Part shown: positions 34,438 to 45,802 of the stretch, in pieces
How the letters are laid out: the number at the start of each line of letters is the position of its first letter
How positions within the stretch are numbered: position 1 is the first letter of the stretch
Origin: Syntrophorhabdus sp.
Lineage (GTDB): Bacteria; Desulfobacterota; Syntrophorhabdia; Syntrophorhabdales; Syntrophorhabdaceae
DNA length: 64,000 bases
Direction of reading: 5' to 3'
Assembly (NCBI GenBank): GCA_012719415.1
Contig: JAAYAK010000210.1
Location: forward strand, 1 to 64,000
Translations under genes and position numbers: made by a program
Notes under the pieces: generated by a model
What the model was told of the DNA's origin: nothing
The model's input: the letters and a program-made list of their open reading frames with translations, nothing else
Databases searched by the model: none

Positions 34438-34838
34438 TATATTTTCTTGGACGCCACGCCTATACGGGCGATAGCCCGAAGCAGTGCCATTTCCATCAGC
34501 CGGTATTCCGTATGATCATAAGCCATCGTCTTAAGCATGGTCTCAGCACGTTCCATTGCTTTCTTTGCCCGCTCAACATCTATCTCCTTCGCGGACTCCG
34601 CAGTATCAACAAGCAATGTAACCTTGTCGTCGACCACCTCGGCGAACCCACCGCTCGATGCTATATAGGTGGTCTCCGAACCCTTCTTGTACCGGATCTC
34701 TCCTATACGAAGGGTGGTGAGGAACTGGGTGTGGCCCGGCATGATACCGAACTCACCCTCGGCTCCCGTGGCCTCCACCACGTCGACTTCATCCTTGACA
34801 ACCGTTCTCTCAGGGGTAATTATCTCAAGGTTGAGCAT
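34437..34838 (-). CDS. atpC: ATP synthase F1 subunit epsilon
   Basis: A 133-residue protein, N-terminal beta-sandwich (LEIITPERTVVKDEVDVVEA, GEFGIMPGHTQFLTTL) and a C-terminal helical hairpin (VERAKKAMERAETML). It couples rotation to the central stalk and inhibits ATP hydrolysis. Nine bases after atpD. Confidence 0.95.
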   Translation of the reverse strand: MLNLEIITPERTVVKDEVDVVEATGAEGEFGIMPGHTQFLTTLRIGEIRYKKGSETTYIASSGGFAEVVDDKVTLLVDTAESAKEIDVERAKKAMERAETMLKTMAYDHTEYRLMEMALLRAIARIGVASKKI

Positions 34839-34847
34839 AATGTTCTC

Positions 34848-36269
<1,422 letters not shown>

Positions 36270-36286
36270 CTATCTTCCTCCTTAGA

Positions 36287-37147
36287 TTATGTTCCTCGCA
36301 AGGCTTCAGCGCCGCCAACGATATCCAGCATTTCGTTGGTTATACCTTCCTGTCTTCTCTTATTGTAGACAAGGGTGAGATACCGCACCATCTCACCGCA
36401 GTTGTTCGTCGCGTTCTCCATCGCGCTCATCCGGGCCGCGTGCTCCGACGTCTGGGATTCGACGAGGGCATAGTATATCTTCGTGCTTATGTAGCGGGGG
36501 ATGAGGGACCCGACGATCTCCATGCGGTCGGGCTCACATATGTAATCGATATACTCGACATCCTCGGGCGTCTTGATGGGGATGAACTCCTCGAAGACGA
36601 TCTCCTGTTTCACCGGGGACGCAAAATAGGTATAGGAGAGATACACCTTGTCGAACTCTCCCGTCAGGTAAAGTTCTATGATCTCCTCGGCGACGGCGTC
36701 CACAAGCTCCTGGTCGACCTTCTTGATGTCAGCCCAGCTCTTCACGACATCCATCTTTCTCTTCGCGAGATAATCCCGGATCTTCCGGCCAAAAACGTAG
36801 ATGCCCACCCTTTCATAAGCGTCGCGGTTCTGTCTCGAGAAGTTCTCCGCCGTCAAGGCCACGTTCGTATTGAACCCGCCGCACAGACCCCGGTCGGAAC
36901 CGATGGAGACAATGAGGACCTTTTTGATCTCTTCCCTTGTGGCGAGAAGGGGGTGCGCATCGGCAGGCATGTTCTTGACGACACGTCCCGTGAGCTCCTC
37001 CATCTTCACCGCGTAGTCTTTGATCTTCTCGAGGTCCGTCTGGGCACGCCTCAGTTTCGAGGCGGAAACCATTTTCATCGTCCTCGTGATGGTCTGGGTG
37101 CTGTTGACACTTCCTATCTTTCTCTTTATATCTCTTAGCGTCGCCAC
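36287..37147 (-). CDS. atpG: ATP synthase F1 subunit gamma
   Basis: A 286-residue central-stalk subunit with ATLRDIKRKIGSVNSTQTITRTMKMVSASKLRRA at the N-terminus, SDRGLCGGFN, and a C-terminal helix SAMENATNNCGEMVRYL. Length and layout are normal. Eighteen bases separate it from atpD. Confidence 0.97.
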   Translation of the reverse strand: MATLRDIKRKIGSVNSTQTITRTMKMVSASKLRRAQTDLEKIKDYAVKMEELTGRVVKNMPADAHPLLATREEIKKVLIVSIGSDRGLCGGFNTNVALTAENFSRQNRDAYERVGIYVFGRKIRDYLAKRKMDVVKSWADIKKVDQELVDAVAEEIIELYLTGEFDKVYLSYTYFASPVKQEIVFEEFIPIKTPEDVEYIDYICEPDRMEIVGSLIPRYISTKIYYALVESQTSEHAARMSAMENATNNCGEMVRYLTLVYNKRRQEGITNEMLDIVGGAEALRGT

Positions 37148-37159
37148 TGAAAGCTCCCT

Positions 37160-38673
<1,514 letters not shown>

Positions 38674-38674
<1 letters not shown>

Positions 38675-39216
38675 TACTCCTTCAGTATATTTTCCTGCAA
38701 CGTGTGCAGTTGTCTTCTCACGCTTCCATCTATTATCGTTCCCTTGATGGCGACCTTGACCCCGCCGATGAGGCTCTTGTCCTCCCGCACCGTCAGCAGG
38801 ACCTCTTTCCCGAGTCTCGTCCCGAGCTCCTTCTCTATCCTGCCCTTCGCGGCATCATCCATGGGAAACGCCGTCCAGAGGGTGCCCTTGACCTTGCCTT
38901 CCTTTTCGTCGACGAGCTCGTTGTAGACATCCCGGATCAGCGAGAGGTACCCCATCCTGTTCTTCTCGAGGAGCATGGTGAACATGCTCGCGAGCGGAGA
39001 GGAGACCTGAAGGGACTTGAGGACGTCGCTCAAGACCTCGCGGCGCTTTTCCACCTCAACGAGGGGCAGCACAATGGCCCTTTTCAGGCGCTCCTCCTTG
39101 TCGAAAACACCGAGGATGCCTTCTATCTCGGACTGGTATTCCTTGTATTTCCCGTTCTTTTCTCCTACGTTGAACAGACCTTTGGCATATCTCTTGGCAA
39201 TGGATTGGCTTATCAA
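38674..39216 (-). CDS. atpH: ATP synthase F1 subunit delta
   Basis: A 180-residue peripheral-stalk subunit; N-terminal helical bundle ([18 protein letters not shown]) and C-terminal [22 protein letters not shown], diagnostic of delta/OSCP. It links the b-type stalk to alpha subunits. It overlaps atpF by four bases. Confidence 0.95.
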
Positions 39217-39707
39217 TTCATGCTCCTCAGTTTTACGATGAAATCTTCCACCAGACTGTCGTGGTCGGACTGGGTGATCTTTTCGGTGATGAGCTTCTCC
39301 GCCTGTTCCACGGTGAGACGGGAGATCTCTTCCTTGATCCTCCGGGCCACCTCTTTGTTTTCCTGCTCTGCCGTCAGGCGGGCCTGTTCCCGTATTCTTG
39401 CCGCGAAGCCGACGGCCTCGTCGATGATCTTCTTCTTTTCCGCCTCCGCTTCCTGCATCGTCTGTTTCCGGAAGGCCTCCATCTCCCCCTCGAGCCTGTC
39501 CATCTTCTCCTGGTACCTGGCCCGCAGGGCCTGGGCCTCGCTCAAGGTCTTCTGCGTCTCCTCGAGCTGCGCCTTCACCGTCTGGTGACGCTTCCTGAGG
39601 AAGCCTTTCAGGGGTTTACCGACAAAATAGATGAGTAAACCGACGAGAACAAAAAAATTGAAGAATTTGAATATTAAACTCCAGACCGACTCGCCACCCG
39701 GTGCCAT
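39213..39707 (-). CDS. atpF: ATP synthase Fo subunit b
   Basis: A 164-residue peripheral-stalk subunit with one N-terminal membrane helix (LIFKFFNFFVLVGLLIYFVG) followed by a long charged helix typical of b. It overlaps both neighbours by one to four bases. With the next gene it forms a b/b' heterodimer. Confidence 0.92.
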   Translation of the reverse strand: MAPGGESVWSLIFKFFNFFVLVGLLIYFVGKPLKGFLRKRHQTVKAQLEETQKTLSEAQALRARYQEKMDRLEGEMEAFRKQTMQEAEAEKKKIIDEAVGFAARIREQARLTAEQENKEVARRIKEEISRLTVEQAEKLITEKITQSDHDSLVEDFIVKLRSMN

Positions 39708-40132
39708 CAGATACTCCTTTTCAAGATCTTCTGCGCCGCTTCCATCGAAAGCTTGCCGACATCGCCCTTAAGCGCGTCATAGACCTTCCTGCCTTCCATC
39801 TCTATCTCGCTCTTGATCTTCGCAAGCTCTTCGGAAAGTTCGCTCCTCGCCTGCTCGACCACATGTACGGCTTCCTTGTTGGCCTCCGAGATGACCGCAT
39901 CCCTGCTGCCGATGATGGGTTTTCTCTTCTCCACGAAGGCGGATTCGTAGTTCCTCTCCAGGTCTATCGTGTCCTGCTTTGCCTGCTCGACACCGTCCGT
40001 CAATCCCTTGATGGCGCTCTGGCGCTTTTCCAGGGCCTTGAGGACCGGCTTGAAAAGGATGAAATTCAGGATAAAAAGAAGGATCAGGAAGTGAACAAAC
40101 TGGTACAAAATAGTCGCATCGAAGTTAATCAT
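39707..40132 (-). CDS. ATP synthase Fo subunit b' (second b-type subunit)
   Basis: A 141-residue protein with an N-terminal membrane helix (ILYQFVHFLILLFILNFILF) and a long heptad-rich helix (FKPVLKALEKRQSAIKGL). Tandem b and b' genes are known in photosynthetic bacteria and many Desulfobacterota. It is the promoter-proximal gene of this cluster. Subunits a and c (atpB, atpE) are not in the window. Confidence 0.88.
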   Translation of the reverse strand: MINFDATILYQFVHFLILLFILNFILFKPVLKALEKRQSAIKGLTDGVEQAKQDTIDLERNYESAFVEKRKPIIGSRDAVISEANKEAVHVVEQARSELSEELAKIKSEIEMEGRKVYDALKGDVGKLSMEAAQKILKRSI

Positions 40133-40174
40133 AGGGAACTTCCTAATTAGATTGGCGTTTAACTATCCGTAGGG

Positions 40175-40203
40175 TTTTAACACAATTCCCGTGGGCATTT
40201 CAA
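40175..40203 (-). promoter_or_regulatory. Promoter of the atp cluster
   Basis: Minus strand TTGAAA (40203-40198), 17-base spacer, TTAAAA (40180-40175), about 43 bases before the b' start. It means the ATP synthase genes can be transcribed apart from rsmG-parA-parB. Confidence 0.55.
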
Positions 40204-40269
40204 TTATTTTTGTTACATATTTTCAATAAATGTTGCCTCCGGGGTCCCAGCCCTGATAGGGGCGTGAAT

Positions 40270-41076
40270 TCAACCGGTTATCAATTCGGAGAGGCGCTCC
40301 AGGTCTTCCCGGGAGTAAAACTCGATGATGATCTTACCCCGGTTCCTCCTCATCGTGATGTTCACCTTCGTCTGCAGCGCCTTGACCAGGGTCTCCTCCA
40401 GGAATGCCACTGCCGGTTCCTTCGAAGACACCGTCTTCCGTGCCTGCCTTTCCAGTTCCCGGACGGAGGTCCCCTCGCGAAGGACCTTCTCCACGAACCT
40501 CTTCTGCTCCCTTTCATTGCCGAGAGACAGGATGACCCGCCCGTGGCCCTGCGTGAGCTTGCCCTCCGCCATGAGCTCCTTCACCCACTCGGGCAGTTTC
40601 AAGAGGCGCAGGCAGTTCGTCACGGAACTGCGGTCGACCCCCATTCTCTTCGCGATCTCCTCATGGGTGTACGCGAACTCTTCCACAAACCGCTCGTACA
40701 CCGCAGCCACCTCCAGGGGGCCCAGGTCCTCTCTCTGGAGATTCTCCATGAGGGCTATCTCCAGTGCTTCCCTGTCGTCGACATCCCGGACCATGGCCGG
40801 GACCTCCCTCAAACCCGCCAGAATGGCCGCCCGGTAGCGCCTTTCCCCGGCGATGATCTCGTAGACGTTTTCCTTTCTCTTCAGGATGATAGGCTGGAGA
40901 AGCCCCTTTTCACTGATGGACGCCGCCAGCTCGTCGATGCCTCTCTCATCCATCCGGATGCGCGGCTGGGCAGGGTTCGGCACGATCTGGTCGATCGCGA
41001 TGAGCCTGGTCGTCCCTTTCTCCTCTATGTCCTTGAGTATGGCGGAGAGTCCTCTTCCCAGGGGGTCTTTCTTCAC
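40270..41076 (-). CDS. parB: Chromosome-partitioning protein ParB (Spo0J)
   Basis: A 268-residue DNA-binding CTP switch protein. It shows DQIVPNPAQPRI, GLLQPIILKR, EIIAGERRYRAA, ALMENLQREDLGPLEVA and the helix-turn-helix RMGVDRSSVTNCLRLLKL. It would load at parS and spread. Its ATG overlaps the parA stop by four bases. No full-length parS match was found in the window. Confidence 0.96.
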   Translation of the reverse strand: MKKDPLGRGLSAILKDIEEKGTTRLIAIDQIVPNPAQPRIRMDERGIDELAASISEKGLLQPIILKRKENVYEIIAGERRYRAAILAGLREVPAMVRDVDDREALEIALMENLQREDLGPLEVAAVYERFVEEFAYTHEEIAKRMGVDRSSVTNCLRLLKLPEWVKELMAEGKLTQGHGRVILSLGNEREQKRFVEKVLREGTSVRELERQARKTVSSKEPAVAFLEETLVKALQTKVNITMRRNRGKIIIEFYSREDLERLSELITG

Positions 41077-41837
41077 GCCTCGCTCCTCTTTTCAAGAATT
41101 TCCGACGCCAGCCGGAGATAGCTCTCGGCACCCCGCGAACTTATATCATAAAGGAGCGCCGGTTTTCCATGGCTCGGTGATTCGCTGAGCTTCACGTTAC
41201 GGGGGATGACGGTCTGGAAAACGGTGTCGTTGAAGCACTTCGTGACCTCTTCCCACACCCTGAATGAAAGGTTGTTCCTCCTGTCGAACATGGTGAGGAG
41301 TATGCCCAGGACCTCGAGCCCGGGGTTGAGCTTTCTCTGAATGATGGAGATGGTCCTGAGGAGCATGGCGAGACCCTCGAGGGCGAAGTACTCGCATTGC
41401 AGGGGTATGATGACACGGTCCGAGGCGGCGAGCGAATTTATGGTGAGAAGCCCCAGTGACGGCGGACAGTCGATGAATATATAGGAATAGGTGTCACCCA
41501 GCTCCCCGATGGCCTTCTTCAGGGCGTACTCCCGCTCGCTCGTGTCAAGGAGCTCGATCTCGGCGCCTATGAGGTCGGGATGGGCGGAAATGATATCCAG
41601 GTAGGGAACCGCGGTGGGCCGGATCACGTCGGCCATCGCCTTCTCGCCGATGAGGACATTGTAAATGTGGCCGGACACGTTGTTGTAAGGGATACCGAAG
41701 CCGGACGTGGTGTTGCACTGGGAATCCATGTCGATGATGAGGGTCCTCCGTTCGGATACCGCGATGGACGCCGAGAGGTTAACTGCGGTTGTCGTCTTGC
41801 CGACCCCGCCCTTCTGGTTCGCGATGGAGATCACCAT
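41073..41837 (-). CDS. parA: Chromosome-partitioning ATPase ParA (Soj)
   Basis: A 254-residue deviant Walker ATPase: IANQKGGVGKTTTAVNL at residues 5-21, LIIDMDSQCNTTSGFG, and IFIDCPPSLGLLTINSL. It drives origin segregation with ParB. The start is placed at MVISIANQ (41837); eight further codons upstream are open but lack similarity. Confidence 0.96.
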   Translation of the reverse strand: MVISIANQKGGVGKTTTAVNLSASIAVSERRTLIIDMDSQCNTTSGFGIPYNNVSGHIYNVLIGEKAMADVIRPTAVPYLDIISAHPDLIGAEIELLDTSEREYALKKAIGELGDTYSYIFIDCPPSLGLLTINSLAASDRVIIPLQCEYFALEGLAMLLRTISIIQRKLNPGLEVLGILLTMFDRRNNLSFRVWEEVTKCFNDTVFQTVIPRNVKLSESPSHGKPALLYDISSRGAESYLRLASEILEKRSEA

Positions 41838-41870
41838 GACAGTTTCATTACCATACCACATTACCGGGCA

Positions 41871-42488
41871 CTAGGAAATTCTTTTATATATGAGAAGCCG
41901 GTAGTCCCTGGCAACTCCCGGCAAGGAATAGCCGAGGTCCTTCTCGAGCACGTGGCCCGGGAAGGTCCCATCCTCCCGTCTCCTCCCCTTGAGTACGAAA
42001 GTCAGCCCTCCCGTCACGAGATGCCTGTCCGACGCCGCGAGGACGGCCAGGGTGGTCCCATAGGCCTTCGCGACGAGACAGTCGGCGTCAAGGGGATCGA
42101 TCGCCTCTATTCGTCCCTCCACGGGACGGAGGTTGGTGAGCTTAAGGGTACGGCGGACGTGACGCTGGAACTGGATCTTCCTCAAGCTCTTGTCGACGGA
42201 CAGGACCTCAAGGGATCCGTTGAGAATGGCCAGCGGAACGGCAAGGATACCCGAGCCCGAACCGACGTCGACAAGGCGGCGCCGGTCCATGACGAAGGCA
42301 TGGAGAAAGAGGGCATCTGCCAGGAGCTCCCGGCAGACACGTTCTATATCCTTGAGGCCCACGAGGTTCATCCTGCGTCCCCAGCGGTCGAGTTCCTCCA
42401 TGTAGCGCACCAGAGACGCCGATCTTGCCTCGCCGGCGGAGATGGCGAAATGCTCCAATGCCTCGGCTATCAGTCCTTTCAGGTCCAC
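41871..42488 (-). CDS. rsmG: 16S rRNA (guanine527-N7)-methyltransferase RsmG
   Basis: A 205-residue SAM-dependent methyltransferase with LVDVGSGSGILAVPLAI (SAM loop) and MRRTLKLTNLR/ELDRWGRRMNLVG segments characteristic of GidB. It starts with GTG at 42488, only 46 bases from the divergent BamD-LptA gene. The order rsmG-parA-parB is a widely conserved, often origin-linked neighbourhood. Confidence 0.93.
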   Translation of the reverse strand: MDLKGLIAEALEHFAISAGEARSASLVRYMEELDRWGRRMNLVGLKDIERVCRELLADALFLHAFVMDRRRLVDVGSGSGILAVPLAILNGSLEVLSVDKSLRKIQFQRHVRRTLKLTNLRPVEGRIEAIDPLDADCLVAKAYGTTLAVLAASDRHLVTGGLTFVLKGRRREDGTFPGHVLEKDLGYSLPGVARDYRLLIYKRIS

Positions 42489-42519
42489 GCTTTAAAGAAT
42501 AGCATAATTCTTTTTCTTC

Positions 42520-42528
42520 TGTTATACT
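42520..42528 (+). promoter_or_regulatory. Extended -10 element for the BamD-LptA gene; leaderless transcript possible
   Basis: TGTTATACT (TG, one base, TATACT at 42523-42528) is followed six bases later by the ATG at 42535. A start at about +7 would put the transcript 5' end on the start codon, and there is no Shine-Dalgarno in between. Confidence 0.5.
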
Positions 42529-42534
42529 GAGCCC

Positions 42535-44061
42535 ATGCGAAAATTCATCTTTGTTTTCATTGCCCTTTTCGTGCTCGTCTCGTGTTCCTCAAAGGCCCCG
42601 AAGAAGGCCGAGAACCCCGTCGACCTCTACGTTGCCGGCGTGAACCTCATGAACACGAAGAAGTATGACAAGGCCGTGGAGAAGTTCAAGGCCATCCGCG
42701 AACAGTACCCCTTCGACCCCATGGCCCTCGTTGCCGCCGTCAAGCTCGGCGACGCCTATTTCCTGAAGAAGGATTACGTTCTGGCCGCCGGCACCTACGA
42801 GGACTATTTCAAGGCGCACCCGGACGAAGAGAACATTCCCTACGTCCTCTTCCGTCTCGGTGAATCCTACGAGAAACTGTCACCCAGCATCGACCGCGAC
42901 CAGGCGAACACGGTGAAGGGCATCGAAAGGATAACCTTCCTGAGGAACCGGTACCCCACGAGTTCCTACGCAAAGGAGTCCGAACCGAGACTGAAACGGT
43001 TCATACAGAAGCTGGCCGACCGGGAACTCTACGTGGGTGAATTCTACGTCCGAACGGCCCAGTACAACGCGTGCGTCATGAGACTCGAGGACATGCTGAA
43101 AAGATATCCCGAGTCAAAGAACATGGACAAGGCCCTTTTCTACCTTGTCACCGCCCATCGGGAACTGGGCAACCAGGACAAGAGCGACGAGTACCTCGAA
43201 CGGCTGCGCAGGGAGTATCCGAAAAGTATCTATTCGCGCTCCACTATAAGGCAGCGCAAAACCCTCAAGATGGTGCGCGAAGAGGAGAAGAAAGCGACTT
43301 CACCCGGTACCGCCGCCGCAACGGCGCCCCGGGCGGCCGCCCCCGGTCCTGCCAGGGTGTCCCCGTGGACAACGGGCGTACCCGTGGCGAGCGCGACAAC
43401 CTCCACTGCCCCTGCCGCCGAAGCGACCGCGGAAACACCACAATACAAGGAAAGGAAGAAAAAGGAGATAGATCTCAGGCCCCCCGAGCCTGTGTCCGGC
43501 GCTCCTATATCCCCTGAGCCGGTAAAGGTGGCCGCCGTTGAGACGGCACGACCGGCCGACGCCCCTGCTGCCGCCACTTCCGAAACAAAGCAAGAAGGCG
43601 GAAAGCTCCCGGAGGACGCGTCGAAAGAGAAAGGCACGGACAAGGCGCTGGGCTTTCTTGACCGGAAGAAGCCTATAGATATCGTCTCCGATACGATGGA
43701 AGGCTTCGACAAGGAGAAGTACGTCTTCTTCAAGGGCAGCGTCGTGGCCAAGCAGGACGACCTTTATATCTATTCCGATACCATGGAGGCCTTCATGAGT
43801 GCCGACACCAACGAAATAGATAAGGCGAACGCGAAAGGCAACGTCAGGATCATCAAACAGAACAGGACGGCAACGTGCAAAGAGGCCTTCTTCGATAATC
43901 TTAAAGGTGAGATCATTCTCAAGGGGAACGCCGTCGTGACCTCAGGAAAGGACAAGGTCGAAGGTGATGTCGTCACATACTACGTGAACGAAGACCGCGC
44001 CGTGGTCACCGCGGAGAAGAGCAAGAAAGCCAAAGTGACCATATACCCCCAGAAGAACTAG
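42535..44061 (+). CDS. BamD-like TPR lipoprotein fused to an LptA/OstA domain
   Basis: A 508-residue protein. Residues 1-17 form a lipoprotein signal ending LVSC (lipobox). Residues about 25-245 are BamD/YfiO-type TPR repeats (YDKAVEKFKAIREQYPFDP, LDPxxxxA units, FLRNRYPTSSYAKESEPRL, MLKRYPESKNMDKALFYL). Residues about 250-370 are an Ala/Pro/Thr-rich linker. Residues about 375-508 match the LptA/OstA beta-taco fold: PIDIVSDTMEGFDKEKYVFF, FKGSVVAKQDDLYIYSDTME, KGNVRIIKQNRTATCKEA, LKGNAVVTSGKDKVEGD. BamD folds outer-membrane proteins, LptA bridges LPS across the periplasm; both halves in one lipoprotein is unusual. Confidence 0.85.
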   Translation: MRKFIFVFIALFVLVSCSSKAPKKAENPVDLYVAGVNLMNTKKYDKAVEKFKAIREQYPFDPMALVAAVKLGDAYFLKKDYVLAAGTYEDYFKAHPDEENIPYVLFRLGESYEKLSPSIDRDQANTVKGIERITFLRNRYPTSSYAKESEPRLKRFIQKLADRELYVGEFYVRTAQYNACVMRLEDMLKRYPESKNMDKALFYLVTAHRELGNQDKSDEYLERLRREYPKSIYSRSTIRQRKTLKMVREEEKKATSPGTAAATAPRAAAPGPARVSPWTTGVPVASATTSTAPAAEATAETPQYKERKKKEIDLRPPEPVSGAPISPEPVKVAAVETARPADAPAAATSETKQEGGKLPEDASKEKGTDKALGFLDRKKPIDIVSDTMEGFDKEKYVFFKGSVVAKQDDLYIYSDTMEAFMSADTNEIDKANAKGNVRIIKQNRTATCKEAFFDNLKGEIILKGNAVVTSGKDKVEGDVVTYYVNEDRAVVTAEKSKKAKVTIYPQKN

Positions 44062-44064
44062 GGA

Positions 44065-44091
44065 CCGTTCAAACGGCTCAAGCTGTTCTTT
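44065..44091. repeat. Three 9-nt units over the thioesterase stop codon
   Basis: CCGTTCAAA, CGGCTCAAG, CTGTTCTTT. The minus-strand TGA stop of the hotdog thioesterase (44078-44080) is inside the second unit. Together with the gene end at 44061 the spacer is only 16 bases, so the element is also the sequence between the two genes. Confidence 0.7.
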
Positions 44092-44509
44092 CCGGCAGGA
44101 AGGGTATGGGGTCGGATTTGCGGTAGACGAGGGCCTGGCATACCGCTATGGTGTCGTTACCGTCCTTTACCGTTATGTAATATGAAGCCGTCCTGTTCGT
44201 CTTGTGTGTTTCCTTCGACTCCGCGAGAAGGAGCGATCCTTTCCTGGGTGGTTTCATATAGGTTATGTTCATGTTGAGGGCAACAGCCACCCTGTCGTGG
44301 CTGTTCGACGAGATCTCGAAGGCCTCGTCGATGAGTCCGAAGATGGCCCCGCCATGGGCGTTGCCGTATATATTGTCCATGCTCTCCGTGTAAAACATCT
44401 CGCACAGAGCATATCCTTCGCTGACATCCCTGAGGTGTATATCAAGAAGACGCGCGAAGGGCTCCCTTCCAACCTGATCGAAATAGGCACCCCTCTTTCT
44501 GTCCTCCAT
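44078..44509 (-). CDS. PaaI-family hotdog thioesterase
   Basis: A 143-residue single hotdog domain with VGREPFARLLDIHLRDVSEGYA, the catalytic segment NIYGNAHGGAIFGLIDEAFEI and NINITYMKPPRKGSL. Such enzymes hydrolyse aryl- or acyl-CoA thioesters in the cytosol. It is three bases after trxA and ends in repeat-derived sequence. Confidence 0.88.
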   Translation of the reverse strand: MEDRKRGAYFDQVGREPFARLLDIHLRDVSEGYALCEMFYTESMDNIYGNAHGGAIFGLIDEAFEISSNSHDRVAVALNMNITYMKPPRKGSLLLAESKETHKTNRTASYYITVKDGNDTIAVCQALVYRKSDPIPFLPERTA

Positions 44510-44512
44510 CTC

Positions 44513-44836
44513 TCACAACACCTTCTTCAAGGCGTTGTCAACGTTGCCCCTGGGCTGCGCACCGACGATGCGTTCCGATTCGGCCCCGTTCTTGAAGATG
44601 ATCAGCGTGGGGATGCCCCGGACCCCGTATTGCGCCGGTGTCTGAGGGTTCTCGTCAACATTGAGCTTGAGGACCTTCACCCTGCCCTCATACTCACCGG
44701 CAAGGGCATCGATCACGGGACCCATCACCTGGCACGGTCCGCACCAGGTCGCCCAGAAATCCACGAGAACAGGGATGTTTGATTCGAGAACCTCGGTCTT
44801 GAACTCTCCGTCCGTTACCGCTCTTGCGTTGCTCAT
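44513..44836 (-). CDS. trxA: Thioredoxin
   Basis: A 107-residue thioredoxin with [15 protein letters not shown] (CGPC active site), PTLIIFKNG with the cis-proline, and normal length. The AAGGAGGAAGGC before ATG 44836 fixes the start; an open extension to 44923 is not needed. Confidence 0.96.
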   Translation of the reverse strand: MSNARAVTDGEFKTEVLESNIPVLVDFWATWCGPCQVMGPVIDALAGEYEGRVKVLKLNVDENPQTPAQYGVRGIPTLIIFKNGAESERIVGAQPRGNVDNALKKVL

Positions 44837-44929
44837 GCCTTCCTCCTTGTTCGTTGTCCGCCGCAGGACCCCCTGGCGGGCAATGCTTCTATAATAGTTA
44901 AGCCCTTCACCGGTCGTTGTCAACCATGC

Positions 44930-45535
44930 TCAGTCATCGAGGCACTCCTTCCATTCCTCCTCGGAGATGCGCCGTATCCTGCCGCCGTCGTTCATGTCCC
45001 GCACAAGGCCCGCTTCCAGGTATGCCTCATCGGTGTACCCCCTTTCCTCCCAGTAGCCGGACACGTAATGGTCCATAAGGGTGACGCGGATGACGCTCTT
45101 CGCCGACTTATATCCCCAGAGGTAGGGCACGAAGGCCCTCACGGGTCCCCCGTAATCCTCCTCGAGACACTCCCCGTCAAATTCGTAGGCGAGGAGGGTC
45201 TTGCTCCTGACGGCCGTTTCCACTGGTATGGACGTGTCGTAGATCCTCTTTATCGACCAGAACCGCACAAAGGTAACGGAGGGATGGGCCTTCACGGTGT
45301 TCATGATGTCAAGGACCCTGACCCCTCCCCAGTTGCCCCGTACGGTGAAGCGCGTCACGCTCGTCAGGCGCGCATCGACGACCGTCTTCGGCATCTCCCT
45401 GAGGTCGGCCCACGTGAACGCCCGCGGCGCGTCACAAAGCCCCGTCACCTCTATCTCCCAGCCTTCCCTGTCAAGGACCCCGGGGTGCCCCTCCGCCCAG
45501 AAGATGGGCGTGTTCAATTCTCTCAACCGGCTCAT
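44930..45535 (-). CDS. Sulfite-oxidase-like molybdopterin protein lacking the usual metal cysteine
   Basis: A 201-residue protein of the sulfite oxidase/YedY-like fold: WEIEVTGLCDAPRAFTWADL, EMPKTVVDARLTSVTRFTV, NWGGVRVLDIM, and YGGPVRAFVPYLWGYKSAKSV. In this group the stretch before VTRW/VTRF normally carries the Mo-coordinating Cys (CVTR). Here the codon is AGC, giving SVTR. No signal peptide is visible. Either it does not bind molybdenum, or Ser or another residue serves. AGGAGGTCGCG precedes ATG 45535. Confidence 0.78.
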   Translation of the reverse strand: MSRLRELNTPIFWAEGHPGVLDREGWEIEVTGLCDAPRAFTWADLREMPKTVVDARLTSVTRFTVRGNWGGVRVLDIMNTVKAHPSVTFVRFWSIKRIYDTSIPVETAVRSKTLLAYEFDGECLEEDYGGPVRAFVPYLWGYKSAKSVIRVTLMDHYVSGYWEERGYTDEAYLEAGLVRDMNDGGRIRRISEEEWKECLDD

Positions 45536-45622
45536 CGCGACCTCCTGCCCTAAAGAGTAATGATAGCCGAATTCCGCGAGTCCGGGAATAGAAAAAGCCA
45601 CCCGGGAGCAAAGCTCTCTAAT

Positions 45623-45728
45623 GTCTTATAGGTCCTAAGCGTCCTATAGGTCCTATGGGTCTTACAAAAAGAACTTATAGGACCAATAGGACATATACGA
45701 CTTATAGGACACTTAGGACCTATAAGAC
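45623..45728. repeat. 9-nt tandem element with a perfect 17-bp outer inverted repeat
   Basis: Left arm begins GTCTTATAGGTCCTAAG (45623-45639) and runs as GTCCTAAGC, GTCCTATAG, GTCCTATGG. Right arm has TAGGACCAA, TAGGACATA, TAGGACACT and ends CTTAGGACCTATAAGAC (45712-45728), the exact inverse of the left outer 17 bases. It lies between divergent genes, unlike most of the others. Nothing else is in 45536-45802 beyond the promoter-like TATACT at 45788. Confidence 0.9.
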
Positions 45729-45802
45729 ACATGAAGGACTCGGCGGCCCCCTTTTCTCTTCCTGTTCCTTTTTGTCCACGATTGTTCTATACTTTCGCCA
45801 CC

